Part shown: positions 40,110-48,110 of the stretch, piece by piece
How positions within the stretch are numbered: the stretch's first letter is position 1
Layout of the letters: each line of letters starts with the position of its first letter
From: Candidatus Heimdallarchaeota archaeon
GTDB taxonomy: Archaea > Asgardarchaeota > Heimdallarchaeia > Heimdallarchaeales > Kariarchaeaceae
Assembly: GCA_015522385.1 (NCBI GenBank)
Contig: WAMJ01000289.1
Coordinates: 1-49,052 of the forward strand
Reading direction: 5' to 3'
DNA length: 49,052 nucleotides
Notes under the pieces: model-generated
What the model was told of the DNA's origin: nothing
Database searches by the model: none
Seen by the model: only the letters and a program-made list of their open reading frames with translations
Position numbers and translations under genes: made by a program

Positions 40110-40390
40110 GATTATTCCCATTTAAACTGTTCAAAGTAAAAGGAAAAAGCATGGAACCCACTCTAAGAGAGGGAGACTATGTCTTATTGAGACTAACTCG
40201 CAGGGTCAAAAACGGAGACCTAGTTGTCTTCAACAAGGGTAACAAAGAGATGATCAAGCGGGTGAGTAAGGTAAAGGGTTCGAAACTATGGATGATCGGG
40301 GACAACAAAAGTTACAGTACAGACAGCAGGGACTTCGGATGGATAGACACTGAAGAGGTAACTGGTAGGGTAATCTGGAAAATCAAGTGA
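40106..40390 (+). CDS. sodX: Nickel-SOD maturation protease SodX
   Basis: The 94-residue protein belongs to the S26 signal-peptidase fold. VKGKSMEPTL supplies the nucleophile S15, MIKRV supplies the general base K51, and WMIGDNKSYSTDSRDFG is the conserved C-terminal box. There is no transmembrane segment, fitting a cytosolic protease that removes the Ni-SOD propeptide. ATG overlaps the sodN stop as ATGA, indicating coupled translation. Its end overlaps a convergent zinc-ribbon gene by 8 nt. Confidence 0.93.
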   Translation: MRLFPFKLFKVKGKSMEPTLREGDYVLLRLTRRVKNGDLVVFNKGNKEMIKRVSKVKGSKLWMIGDNKSYSTDSRDFGWIDTEEVTGRVIWKIK

Positions 40391-40547
40391 CCTTGGTTTT
40401 CCATCGGTTCCTACAGCTAAGACAGGAAAATTCGATATAGACATGTTCGACCCTCCCGTCGTGGGGATGCGCACCCCCATCTGAAAGGTCTCTTTTAGAG
40501 GTAACAATCCTGTTAGAACCACATCTCGGGCAGGTGGGAATAAGCAT
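40383..40547 (-). CDS. Small zinc-ribbon protein
   Basis: A 54-residue protein starting MLIPTCPRCGSNRIV and ending FSCLSCRNRWKTKVT, with CPRC (6-9) and CLSC (42-45) forming one zinc ribbon of the transcription-factor type (CxxCG...FxCxxCxxRW). The middle is polar with several histidines. It starts 1 nt after the stop of the upstream ACT-like gene on the same strand, so the two are probably cotranscribed. The 3' end overlaps sodX by 8 nt on the opposite strand. The role is unknown. Confidence 0.7.
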   Translation of the reverse strand: MLIPTCPRCGSNRIVTSKRDLSDGGAHPHDGRVEHVYIEFSCLSCRNRWKTKVT

Positions 40548-40548
40548 T

Positions 40549-40983
40549 TCAAACGGTGAGCATGTCGATGGTCACAGTGCTGACACCAGGAATGGCAAGA
40601 AATTCATTCTTGATGTCATCAGTGGAAATCTCGTTCAACTCAGTTGAATCAAAGTAGCCCTCATAGACACAAGTATCTTGGGTAAAACAGAGACCAGTTG
40701 AGTACAGTGTCTTAATCCCCAGAGAGATGAATATAGACCCCATCTGTCTCAGAAAATCAGGTGACAACTTGGCGATGTTAATGTTGATCTTAGCAACAGT
40801 GTCTGAGTTCGTTGGGATAATCCTCACGATCTTGGAGCTTGGTGCTAAGATGATAACAGCGTGTGATCTTCCTTCTGGTTTTAGTGCGTCAATGAAGCTG
40901 TCTGGTAATTTGATTGGTTCTTGTTCCGAGATTACGGTCATCTTTGCCAATGTAACTTCTGCCGGTTTATTATCTTTAGACAT
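40549..40983 (-). CDS. ACT-like domain protein with possible AbrB-like N-terminus
   Basis: From ATG 40983 the product has 144 residues. Residues 20-55 (KLPDSFIDALKPEGRSHAVIIL) resemble a SpoVT/AbrB-type swapped hairpin, and residues 62-144 (AKININIAKLSPDFLRQMG through FLAIPGVSTVTIDML) have the strand-helix order of an ACT domain, a ligand-binding regulatory module. AGGTGAG lies 9 nt before the ATG and decides the start over one 14 codons upstream; a TTTAAATAC element is about 40 nt upstream. A regulator of metabolism is likely, but the ligand is unknown. Confidence 0.6.
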   Translation of the reverse strand: MSKDNKPAEVTLAKMTVISEQEPIKLPDSFIDALKPEGRSHAVIILAPSSKIVRIIPTNSDTVAKININIAKLSPDFLRQMGSIFISLGIKTLYSTGLCFTQDTCVYEGYFDSTELNEISTDDIKNEFLAIPGVSTVTIDMLTV

Positions 40984-41232
40984 GTCGGTTCTCACCTTTC
41001 TTGTACTTCCTAAGTATTTAAACAATACTTACACTAGACGTTTAATCTACAAATATTGAGCTACCACTCAGTAAGTACAAACTTTCTACGAATTTAGTAA
41101 ATATAAGTTATACCCCCAGATAGTAATCTAAATTCTATTATCAAAATGATTATTGCAAATTCTCAACACCTCTTGTGACGAACATAATCCACAAGCCTAA
41201 TATTTCTACCTACCTTCGGAGAGGAGAAGACC
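40984..41232. promoter_or_regulatory. Divergent region between ACT-like and PIN genes
   Basis: About 250 nt of AT-rich sequence. On the minus strand TTTAAATAC near 41015-41023 plus AGGTGAG serve the ACT-like gene. On the plus strand CTAATATTTC near 41198-41207 and the ribosome-binding site GGAGAGGAG before ATG 41233 serve the PIN gene. No gene or strong dyad is seen in between. Confidence 0.4.
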
Positions 41233-43065
41233 ATGCAGAAGGTAACCATCGATACAAATTTTTTCATCACATTATTCTCCACAAATACTGACCGGTTTAA
41301 ACAATTGAATGAAATCTTCAGACGGCTGAAGATTAAAATTGTACTCTCTAACTACGTTGTCCGCGAAATGAGATGGTACATGGAGCGAGTAATCAGCCCC
41401 CACTGTGAGGTCTACACTGTTAATTCAAAGAAGCTGGAGAACTATGAAAAGCAGATCAAACGAAAGGTCGGTTCACTTCCACAAACCCCTGATGTCTCAG
41501 TAGCGTATGTGGCCGATAAGGAAGGGATTCCTTTGGTGTCCTCTGATCTGAAACTTATCCAGATATCCGACAAACTAGGAATCAAGACATTCATGAATAG
41601 CGCCTTTGCAATTTGGCTCCTCGATCAAGTGGAATTGACAGAGGATCGGATTTTCCTTGAAGAGTGTTACAAGGATCTTTTCGAGGAGGAGATAAGTTAC
41701 TCGGTCAAGAGCCAGAATGTCTACGACCCGGTCATAAGGATACAAGCAATCATGGATTCCGCTCTGAAAGTGGTCAGGGAGAGTAGAATAACCGATACGC
41801 AAGAAGATGTTGAGGAGGTACCCGTTATTTCCAAGGAGCACAAATTCCCCGAGTACAAGGAACTCTTTGAGATGACAATGGGTTATCGGAAGGATCTGGA
41901 TCTCTACATCGACATGATGGAAAGTGGAAGTCAGCACAAACTGTTCCATGAGCTGGAGATAGCATCCCACAAGCTTCTGGACCACTGCTCAGAGGTAAGG
42001 TTACTTGGAGTTCCCGAGACTGATTCAGTTTACAAAGGGGCTCTTACCACCTTGGCGCATATACTCCTGCTACAATCTACAGTGGCACTCAGTCACCATA
42101 ATTTACAGGAAGCAGAAGCGGCGGTTGATTTGCTACTACTCCTCGTCTTTGAAATCAAGGAGATCGCAGATAAGCTTGAAATGGAAGTTCACCTCCAGCG
42201 TATCCTGCTCTTTTTCCTCTCACAACAGATATCAAGATTGAAGATTTACTTCACCCCAGCATTTCATGCAAAATGTAGTGAGAAAGGCAGAGGGGATGTC
42301 ATCGAGTTGATCCGGACCTTCGGCATACTATCCGCAGTCATTGCCAATCAAAAAGCGGAGGAAACTGCAACAGTCAAGGACTTCAATGAAGTGCAATTCA
42401 CAATGCAATTGGGATACCAGTTCATCAATGTGGGAAAACCGAAGTTCGCATGGTTGCTCCTCGAACAGGCTATTTACATGGCGGTCAATTCGAAGATCAC
42501 TGGACTGATCTACGCTGTCATGGAGGTATTACTCCCATTGCATTTTGCATACCAGAGTAGTAACACCCCAGTTGAACCTACGATCTTTGATATCATGAAA
42601 TACATTGAGAAGAATGCAAAGGATGTCCCGCTCGACCCCTACTACAGAAGACTTGAGCTCAAAGAGAGAGCGAGTCCAGATGTGATCATCAAGAGGGCGA
42701 AATCTGTGGCTAGCCTACCAACTTCTCTAAGGGGATTCTTGGATGTCATCTCAGCTGAGCACACCAAGTTTACAAGGATTGGCGATGTCATACTGGTGAC
42801 TGTCATCGACTGGCAGACCATGAATCTCATTGGGATTGTCGACCCAACTATGTCTCTGGACTCAACCCTGACCGTGGGTTCAAGTGTACAGATCCACTCG
42901 GGCAAGGTCAGACTGATAGAGGCACCCCCAAAGCTCAAGAAGGCCAAGAACCTCAACTTGGTGATAATCTGCAAACCAAATAATCTCAAATTCATCACCC
43001 GCAGATCAGGCGTCGTCACCTTGACTGAAGCTAAGGAAAAAATCAGCCAGTACGATCTTGACTAA
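41233..43065 (+). CDS. Large PIN-domain protein
   Basis: The 610-residue protein starts with a PIN domain (1-140) carrying acidic residues at the expected places: D7 in VTIDTNFF, E45 in VVREM, D87 in TPDVSVAYVAD and D105 in VSSDLKL. PIN domains are metal-dependent ribonucleases. Residues 200-500 are almost all helical, possibly a TPR-like solenoid, and residues 515-595 are a beta-rich module (GDVILVTVIDWQTMNLIGIVDP) that may be OB-like. Most PIN toxins have only about 130 residues; this size suggests an RNA-processing factor. No antitoxin is adjacent. Confidence 0.75.
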   Translation: MQKVTIDTNFFITLFSTNTDRFKQLNEIFRRLKIKIVLSNYVVREMRWYMERVISPHCEVYTVNSKKLENYEKQIKRKVGSLPQTPDVSVAYVADKEGIPLVSSDLKLIQISDKLGIKTFMNSAFAIWLLDQVELTEDRIFLEECYKDLFEEEISYSVKSQNVYDPVIRIQAIMDSALKVVRESRITDTQEDVEEVPVISKEHKFPEYKELFEMTMGYRKDLDLYIDMMESGSQHKLFHELEIASHKLLDHCSEVRLLGVPETDSVYKGALTTLAHILLLQSTVALSHHNLQEAEAAVDLLLLLVFEIKEIADKLEMEVHLQRILLFFLSQQISRLKIYFTPAFHAKCSEKGRGDVIELIRTFGILSAVIANQKAEETATVKDFNEVQFTMQLGYQFINVGKPKFAWLLLEQAIYMAVNSKITGLIYAVMEVLLPLHFAYQSSNTPVEPTIFDIMKYIEKNAKDVPLDPYYRRLELKERASPDVIIKRAKSVASLPTSLRGFLDVISAEHTKFTRIGDVILVTVIDWQTMNLIGIVDPTMSLDSTLTVGSSVQIHSGKVRLIEAPPKLKKAKNLNLVIICKPNNLKFITRRSGVVTLTEAKEKISQYDLD

Positions 43066-43102
43066 TATTGAATTAATGCAAGATTGAACTAGTGGACAGT
43101 AC

Positions 43103-44980
43103 CTAAGAATGGAAGATGGGTCTCTTCGAGAGATAGGGGGACATGGGGAGCGCCCTTGATGGGTAACCCTTATTCAACTTTGCAAGCTGCTTTGCGAGAG
43201 TCTTTCGTTTGAAGCGCTTCTTAGAACCGTCCCTCAGATTTGCTTCAAGTTCTCCCGTCTCTATCTCTTTGTCTCCAACAACAAAGACATACGGAACCCA
43301 CGAGCGTCCTGCGTCCCTGATCATCTTACCAACCCTCTCACCCCTGTCATCGATATCTGCTCTGACACCCTGAGCGTGCAGGTCTTTCATGAGTTCAACG
43401 CTGTACTCTAGCTGTGCATCAGTGACAGGGCACAATCTGACCTGAACAGGTGATAACCAAAACGGTAAGCTTGGTTTCTCACCTTTTTTAATTTTCATGG
43501 CAGCCTGTTCAAGAATACCGTAAATTACTCTTTCTACGGCGCCACTCATAGAAGCATGGAGGACGAGTGGAGTCTTCTCTGCACCCTCCGAATCTATATA
43601 CTTAATTCCAAATCTCTCACCATTCTCCACATCAATCTGAACTGTCGAGAGGGCCGCTGCCTTCTTCTGACCGTCTATGACATTAAACTCAAACTTACAG
43701 ACGAAGTAAGCATATCTCTTGTCAAAAAGCTCAAGCATCACAGGACGGTTGATGAGATCGATCATTGACTCAACCCAATCCTTGTTCTCATTGTAGAAGT
43801 CCGTCTGGAATCTGAATACTGCTTCATATTCTAGTTCGAAGTCAGACATCATCTGAACACAGAGCTCATACTGTTTCTTAAACTCCATCCTTGCCATCTC
43901 CATATCGGAGACTAGAGTATGCTGATCGGGCATGGAAAATGTTCGGAGTCGTCTCAGAGCTGAGAGCTCACCTCTCTGCTCCCTCCTGAAGCTATAGTGT
44001 GTCATCTCAAACAGTTTCAGAGGTAGGTTCTTGTACGAGATCTGAGTATCTGCTGCTATTAGGAACTGTCCGAAGCATGCAGCGAATCGCAGGAAATAGT
44101 CCTCGGAGCCACTGTGGATGGTGTACTGTCTCGCAGGGAAACGGTTCATATAGGACTCGAGAGCAGGGTGCTTGAAGTTATACATGATGGGAGTCTCCAC
44201 GCAGTATGCACCCTCATCCACGAGAGTGTTTGTTACGTGATCCTCAATTAGACGCTTCATGATCCAACCCGAGGGGTACCACCTCATGTTTCCCGCATCA
44301 CTTGCTGGCTCGTAGTCCACAATTTCCAACCGTTTCATCAGTTCGACGTGTGCAGGGGGCTTATCTGCTGCCCTCTTCTTCTGGATCTCATAGATGAAGA
44401 AGTTCTGGAAGTTTGACTTCTTCTCGAACTTATACTCCTTGTACGGGATGACCTCTCCTCCAGGTTTCATGATGAAGAACTCATGCTTGGCTTCGTCCTC
44501 GGCAGCTATCGCCTTTGACTCGATCTCTGTCTGTTCCTCTTCCTTCCCACTCTTACCCAGTATGAATTCCCTACTGAGCTCTGAAAGTGGATGTCCTTTC
44601 ACCTTGATGGTGAATCCCTTGTACCAGCCGAAAGGAGCTCGAATGACCTTCGCATACTTCTTGCTCTCCTTCAACTCCTTCTCGATCGTTCTCATAATAG
44701 TCAAGGCGATATCTGGTCTGCTGGGCTTAGAGGTGAGGTGAACCCACGGGTAGATGACGATGTTCTTCACCTTGAGCTCATCGGCCACCTTGGTGATCTC
44801 GTCTATTGATCTGGATGCTGTGCCCTTGATGTTATCTTGGTCACCATCTTCTCCAGCCATCATTGCAACAAGGGCTTCGTCGACCTTGACTGCAACGTGT
44901 TCAATCTCTTCCGCTGCTTTGATTGCGCGTTTCTTCGGTTCATATTCGAACTCGTCCGAATGCAATAGAATTATCTTCAT
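43103..44980 (-). CDS. thrS: Threonyl-tRNA synthetase, archaeal type
   Basis: The 625-residue enzyme charges tRNA-Thr. The first 145 residues (MKIILLHSDEFEYEPKKRA onward) are the archaeal N-terminal editing domain of D-aminoacyl-tRNA deacylase fold, which removes mischarged serine. The class II core follows, with motif 2 YSFRREQRGELSALRR and motif 3 near ASMSGAVERVIYGILE. The anticodon-binding domain starts at VQVRLCPVTDAQLEYS. A leader with TATA ATATTTATAC and ribosome-binding site AAGGAGAA precedes the ATG. Length is typical for the archaeal enzyme. Confidence 0.95.
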   Translation of the reverse strand: MKIILLHSDEFEYEPKKRAIKAAEEIEHVAVKVDEALVAMMAGEDGDQDNIKGTASRSIDEITKVADELKVKNIVIYPWVHLTSKPSRPDIALTIMRTIEKELKESKKYAKVIRAPFGWYKGFTIKVKGHPLSELSREFILGKSGKEEEQTEIESKAIAAEDEAKHEFFIMKPGGEVIPYKEYKFEKKSNFQNFFIYEIQKKRAADKPPAHVELMKRLEIVDYEPASDAGNMRWYPSGWIMKRLIEDHVTNTLVDEGAYCVETPIMYNFKHPALESYMNRFPARQYTIHSGSEDYFLRFAACFGQFLIAADTQISYKNLPLKLFEMTHYSFRREQRGELSALRRLRTFSMPDQHTLVSDMEMARMEFKKQYELCVQMMSDFELEYEAVFRFQTDFYNENKDWVESMIDLINRPVMLELFDKRYAYFVCKFEFNVIDGQKKAAALSTVQIDVENGERFGIKYIDSEGAEKTPLVLHASMSGAVERVIYGILEQAAMKIKKGEKPSLPFWLSPVQVRLCPVTDAQLEYSVELMKDLHAQGVRADIDDRGERVGKMIRDAGRSWVPYVFVVGDKEIETGELEANLRDGSKKRFKRKTLAKQLAKLNKGYPSRALPMSPYLSKRPIFHS

Positions 44981-45061
44981 TTCAGATTCTCCTTGTTCAT
45001 ATTTGAGAACGTTAATCTGCTGGTATCTACTCTGTATAAATATTCTTTCTTACTTTGGATA

Positions 45062-45763
45062 TTAGTACACTGACTCTACTGTTGGAATGTTTTCTGACCC
45101 TGACTCGATATACCAGAGCTCGATGTCCTTTTCTGGGTCAAAGGAGTCTGAACCTTCATCCTTGGCAACTGCGTTGGTAATTGTATCTTTAGCCAATTTG
45201 ATCAACGCATCCATTGGGAGATCGTCCTTGTAATTGGCTATCAGGAACTCCATTGCTTGGATATCACCGCTCCCAACAGCCTTAGCCTTCGTCTCGAAAA
45301 GACCTCCACCTGGGTTTACAAAGTAGATTCTGGGTTCGCCATCGAAGTCAATTCCTCCAAGGAGTAGTCCGATACCCAGTGGTCGCAATCCACCCTGCTG
45401 GGTGAACATGTGCGCATAGTCTGCGAGCTTGGTCGCGATGTACTTGATATCAGCTGGCTCAGAGTAGGTCATCTTGTGAACCTGCGCCTCTACTCTCGCC
45501 CTGTTGATCAGCACTCTACCGTCTGCAGCGAATCCTGCAAAGATTGAGGCAAAATTATCGTCGATCTTTGCGATCTTGGGGTTGGGGATGTCAAGCTCAG
45601 AGGTTCTGATGTGCCCAGCAAGAACCACTCCTGCAGAGGATTTGATTCCTATACTTAGGGATCCTCTTCTCATGGCCTCTCTTGCGTATTCTGTCTGAAT
45701 TATTCTCCCTTGGGGAGAGTACATAGTAGTACTTCTGTCATATCCTGATGGTGGACTCCACAT
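45062..45763 (-). CDS. psmA: 20S proteasome subunit alpha
   Basis: The 233-residue protein begins GYDRSTTMYSPQGRIIQTEYAREAMRRG, the archaeal alpha-subunit signature with the N-terminal gate helix. The subunit forms the outer heptameric rings and contacts the regulatory ATPase. Core segments include AGVVLAGHI and RPLGIGLLLGGIDFDGEPRIYFVNPGG. The C-terminus ends PTVESVY. ATG 45763 is 6 nt after the stop of psmB, so both subunits are made from one transcript. Confidence 0.96.
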   Translation of the reverse strand: MWSPPSGYDRSTTMYSPQGRIIQTEYAREAMRRGSLSIGIKSSAGVVLAGHIRTSELDIPNPKIAKIDDNFASIFAGFAADGRVLINRARVEAQVHKMTYSEPADIKYIATKLADYAHMFTQQGGLRPLGIGLLLGGIDFDGEPRIYFVNPGGGLFETKAKAVGSGDIQAMEFLIANYKDDLPMDALIKLAKDTITNAVAKDEGSDSFDPEKDIELWYIESGSENIPTVESVY

Positions 45764-45769
45764 AATTTA

Positions 45770-46456
45770 TCACTCCTTGAAGGGGTACCTCGTACCCAAA
45801 GAATTCTTTATTTCCTCCTTGCTTAGCTTCTTGATACCCTTGTCGGTGATGACTAGAACATCCATTCCATCGCCAGTTGCGATATCTTTCTTGATGGCTG
45901 ATCGTAGCGCAAGAAGTGTCATGTTGACAGCTTTCTCCTCTGCAAGATCCGGCTCCCACATGGCCTCAAGGACACCTATGGCATAGGGAGACCCAGAGCC
46001 GGTGGAGGCCCAAGGTTCCTCAGTCATCGATCCGGCGATATCCATGGGGAAGACATGTGGTCCCTTCTGGTCCACACCCGCAAGGATAGGTCCGATGAAA
46101 TAGGGGAAATACCTACGGTACTGTCCATACAGGACGTTTCCGAGGAGGTTGGCTATTGCGGATGTTCCCATCTCTCTCCCTCTGTTCAGTTCGAAGAGAT
46201 TGATCTCCGCTCGCATTAGCTTAATGACGTATTGAGCATCTGCGACGCTTCCTGCGATCGACATAGCAGTCTTCTCTGAAAGTACATGGAGCTTCTTAGC
46301 AGTTGGTGAAGCTACCATGTACCCAGCAGATGCTCTGTTGTCCGCAGCAAGAACTACCCCACCCTTGAAGGTCACTGCAACGGTGGTGGTTCCGTGTTTA
46401 ACCTCAGGTGGTAAGTAGTCCGGCATTTTAGGTTGAGTGGGTCTACTGTGATCCAT
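45770..46456 (-). CDS. psmB: 20S proteasome subunit beta
   Basis: The 228-residue precursor has a 22-residue propeptide ending VKHG before the catalytic threonine of TTTVAVTFKGGVVLAAD. Counting from that Thr1, D17 and K33 (in PTAKKLHVL) are conserved, so the N-terminal nucleophile protease is predicted to be active. GSVADAQ and GSGSPYAIG are typical of the fold. It is the first gene of the psmB-psmA pair. A minus-strand TTTTTAAG about 30 nt upstream is the likely TATA. Confidence 0.96.
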   Translation of the reverse strand: MDHSRPTQPKMPDYLPPEVKHGTTTVAVTFKGGVVLAADNRASAGYMVASPTAKKLHVLSEKTAMSIAGSVADAQYVIKLMRAEINLFELNRGREMGTSAIANLLGNVLYGQYRRYFPYFIGPILAGVDQKGPHVFPMDIAGSMTEEPWASTGSGSPYAIGVLEAMWEPDLAEEKAVNMTLLALRSAIKKDIATGDGMDVLVITDKGIKKLSKEEIKNSLGTRYPFKE

Positions 46457-46528
46457 TTTCTAAACAATATCCAGAGTCTTGCTTAAAAATGACTTAGTAT
46501 TAGTTAAGGTTCAGACGCTGAATACGGG

Positions 46529-47725
46529 TTATCTTTGAAGGTAATCTGGAAGATCTTCCATTGTCTTCCGCATGAGTTTTGCGAACTGCTCTGGTTTCTT
46601 ACTATGTATTGATAATGGGATGATTAACTCGGCACCTCCCAGACCCATGTACACGGGTAACATGTCAACAAGCATGTGGAAGTCGCTGTCAGTACGCTGC
46701 CTGAATATAACCGATCGATCATCTTCAGGTATTGTGCCCCAGAATGAACCAAGAATATCCTTCATAAGATAGTCTCCAAGGCTTATGGCATATCCCAATG
46801 AGTCACATTCTTCACCCGTAAGATCCCCGATATGTGCGATATGGCGTTTAGGAAAAATCCGTAGGTGCGCATAGCGAAGTGGGGCATAAGCCAATCGCAG
46901 GATCATGTGTTCATCCTCCCACAAGTCAAGATCAGATCTCAGGAATGTAGACCTCTGATCATCCAAACCATCGGCAAGGTTAGCAGATGTCCTCTCTGTC
47001 AGTTGACACGCGAGGCACATATCATGCATTTTCTGGTAGTCGTACGACTTAAAGAAGACATACTCTGTAGATCCAACCCGATGTTCCAGTCCATCGAAGA
47101 TATAGACCTGTGCATGCAACTGTATAAGAGAGGAACCACTCTTCGGCCCGATATTGAAGAATGTCGTTAGTCTCATCGGTCCGTGGATATCAAATGTACC
47201 GCTAACACTGGTCGTGATTGCACGAATAATTGCAGAGGTGGCAGAGGGACTGTCCCGGGGGAACTGCAAGACCTCAGTGGGAACTACTACAAGCATTACT
47301 CCCCTCCTGTTCGAGGGGTCCACCCTTGAGAAAATGGAGAAACGGTTCACGATACTCACTGCCTCTTCGGATGATAGATCCTCTATTTTGACGGGAAGAG
47401 CACTGAATGGATCTCCTTTGAACTCCCTTGACGTGGAAATAAGAACCGCCTCGTCACCTCCCCTGATAATACGGGACAGGACATTCTCTGGAGATAACTC
47501 GGGCATAACCTTAGTCTTTGTTTTGGGATACTGCTCTCGCGGTCGAGAACCACGAATAGGAGCAAGTGCTAGTTGGAAACCGACAATCACCGAATCCTCA
47601 ACAAAGGTCTGGAAGAGGTCGTACCTTGTATCAGCACTTCTCTCCATTCGACCCCAGTCATTCGAGTTTTCCACAAACGCTCTGTCATTCCCTTCGTTAT
47701 AAAATTGAATAAAGAGATTCGTCAT
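46529..47725 (-). CDS. GalT-like HIT-superfamily nucleotidyltransferase
   Basis: From ATG 47725 the product has 398 residues. It resembles galactose-1-phosphate uridylyltransferase: SLIQLHAQVYIFD keeps the nucleophile histidine and glutamine of the HPHxQ motif but has Q in place of the first histidine, a possible zinc pair lies in MCLACQ, and the second domain has LRIFPKRHIAHIGDLT and FHMLVDMLP. Likely chemistry is nucleotidyl or uridylyl transfer to a sugar phosphate, substrate unknown. ATG 47725 is chosen over a TTG two codons upstream; AATTTAAGA lies about 30 nt upstream. Confidence 0.7.
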   Translation of the reverse strand: MTNLFIQFYNEGNDRAFVENSNDWGRMERSADTRYDLFQTFVEDSVIVGFQLALAPIRGSRPREQYPKTKTKVMPELSPENVLSRIIRGGDEAVLISTSREFKGDPFSALPVKIEDLSSEEAVSIVNRFSIFSRVDPSNRRGVMLVVVPTEVLQFPRDSPSATSAIIRAITTSVSGTFDIHGPMRLTTFFNIGPKSGSSLIQLHAQVYIFDGLEHRVGSTEYVFFKSYDYQKMHDMCLACQLTERTSANLADGLDDQRSTFLRSDLDLWEDEHMILRLAYAPLRYAHLRIFPKRHIAHIGDLTGEECDSLGYAISLGDYLMKDILGSFWGTIPEDDRSVIFRQRTDSDFHMLVDMLPVYMGLGGAELIIPLSIHSKKPEQFAKLMRKTMEDLPDYLQR

Positions 47726-47750
47726 ATTCAATTCTATATTCCTGAGAAAA

Positions 47751-47760
47751 TCTTAAATTC
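47751..47760. promoter_or_regulatory. Shared bidirectional TATA for GalT-like and RAM-domain genes
   Basis: TCTTAAATTC reads as a TATA-like element on both strands. It is about 30 nt before the GalT-like ATG (47725, minus strand) and about 43 nt before the RAM-domain gene start (47798, plus strand), where a leader carrying AGGAGG fits the longer distance. Confidence 0.4.
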
Positions 47761-47797
47761 CGCAAAGACATGTAATTATTATCAGGAGGCTAGAGAG

Positions 47798-48028
47798 ATT
47801 CCAATCGCATTCATTCTAATTAACGCAAATGTCGCCTCGGAAGAGGAACTAATTACTAAACTCAGAGAGATCCCAGGAGTTGTAGAAGCAAATATAGTAT
47901 ATGGGATTTACGACATAGTGGTCAAAGTACAGGCAGACACCCATGACGAATTAAGATCCCTGACCACCACAAAACTCAGGCACCTGTCGAACATACGTTC
48001 AACCATGACTATGATAACTGTCGAGTAA
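47798..48028 (+). CDS. Stand-alone Lrp/AsnC ligand-binding (RAM) domain protein, ATT start
   Basis: A 76-residue protein with the RAM/Lrp-AsnC effector fold: PIAFILINANVASEEELITKL, then GVVEANIVYGIYDIVVKVQA and ending RSTMTMITVE. No DNA-binding part is present, as in known stand-alone RAM proteins that sense amino acids or modify Lrp partners. The homologous start coincides with ATT 47798, with AGGAGG at 47784-47789 leaving an 8-nt gap. No ATG, GTG or TTG lies nearby in frame; the nearest is TTG 47705, which would add 31 atypical residues. An ATT start is therefore favoured. Confidence 0.7.
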   Translation: MPIAFILINANVASEEELITKLREIPGVVEANIVYGIYDIVVKVQADTHDELRSLTTTKLRHLSNIRSTMTMITVE

Positions 48029-48110
48029 AGATTATTTCTGCATAAGCTTGATAAATTTCCAGAACACGAGGATCTCTTGGATAGCTACTTTCTCCCTTGG
48101 TACGTATTAC

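Noticed and set aside
40286..40552. 88-codon minus-strand frame over sodX
   Set aside because: It is antisense to sodX. A shorter frame at 40383-40547 in a different register encodes a proper zinc ribbon and was chosen instead.
47154..47702. 182-codon plus-strand frame over the GalT-like gene
   Set aside because: It is antisense to a gene with clear GalT-like motifs and has low-complexity Ser/Thr-rich composition.
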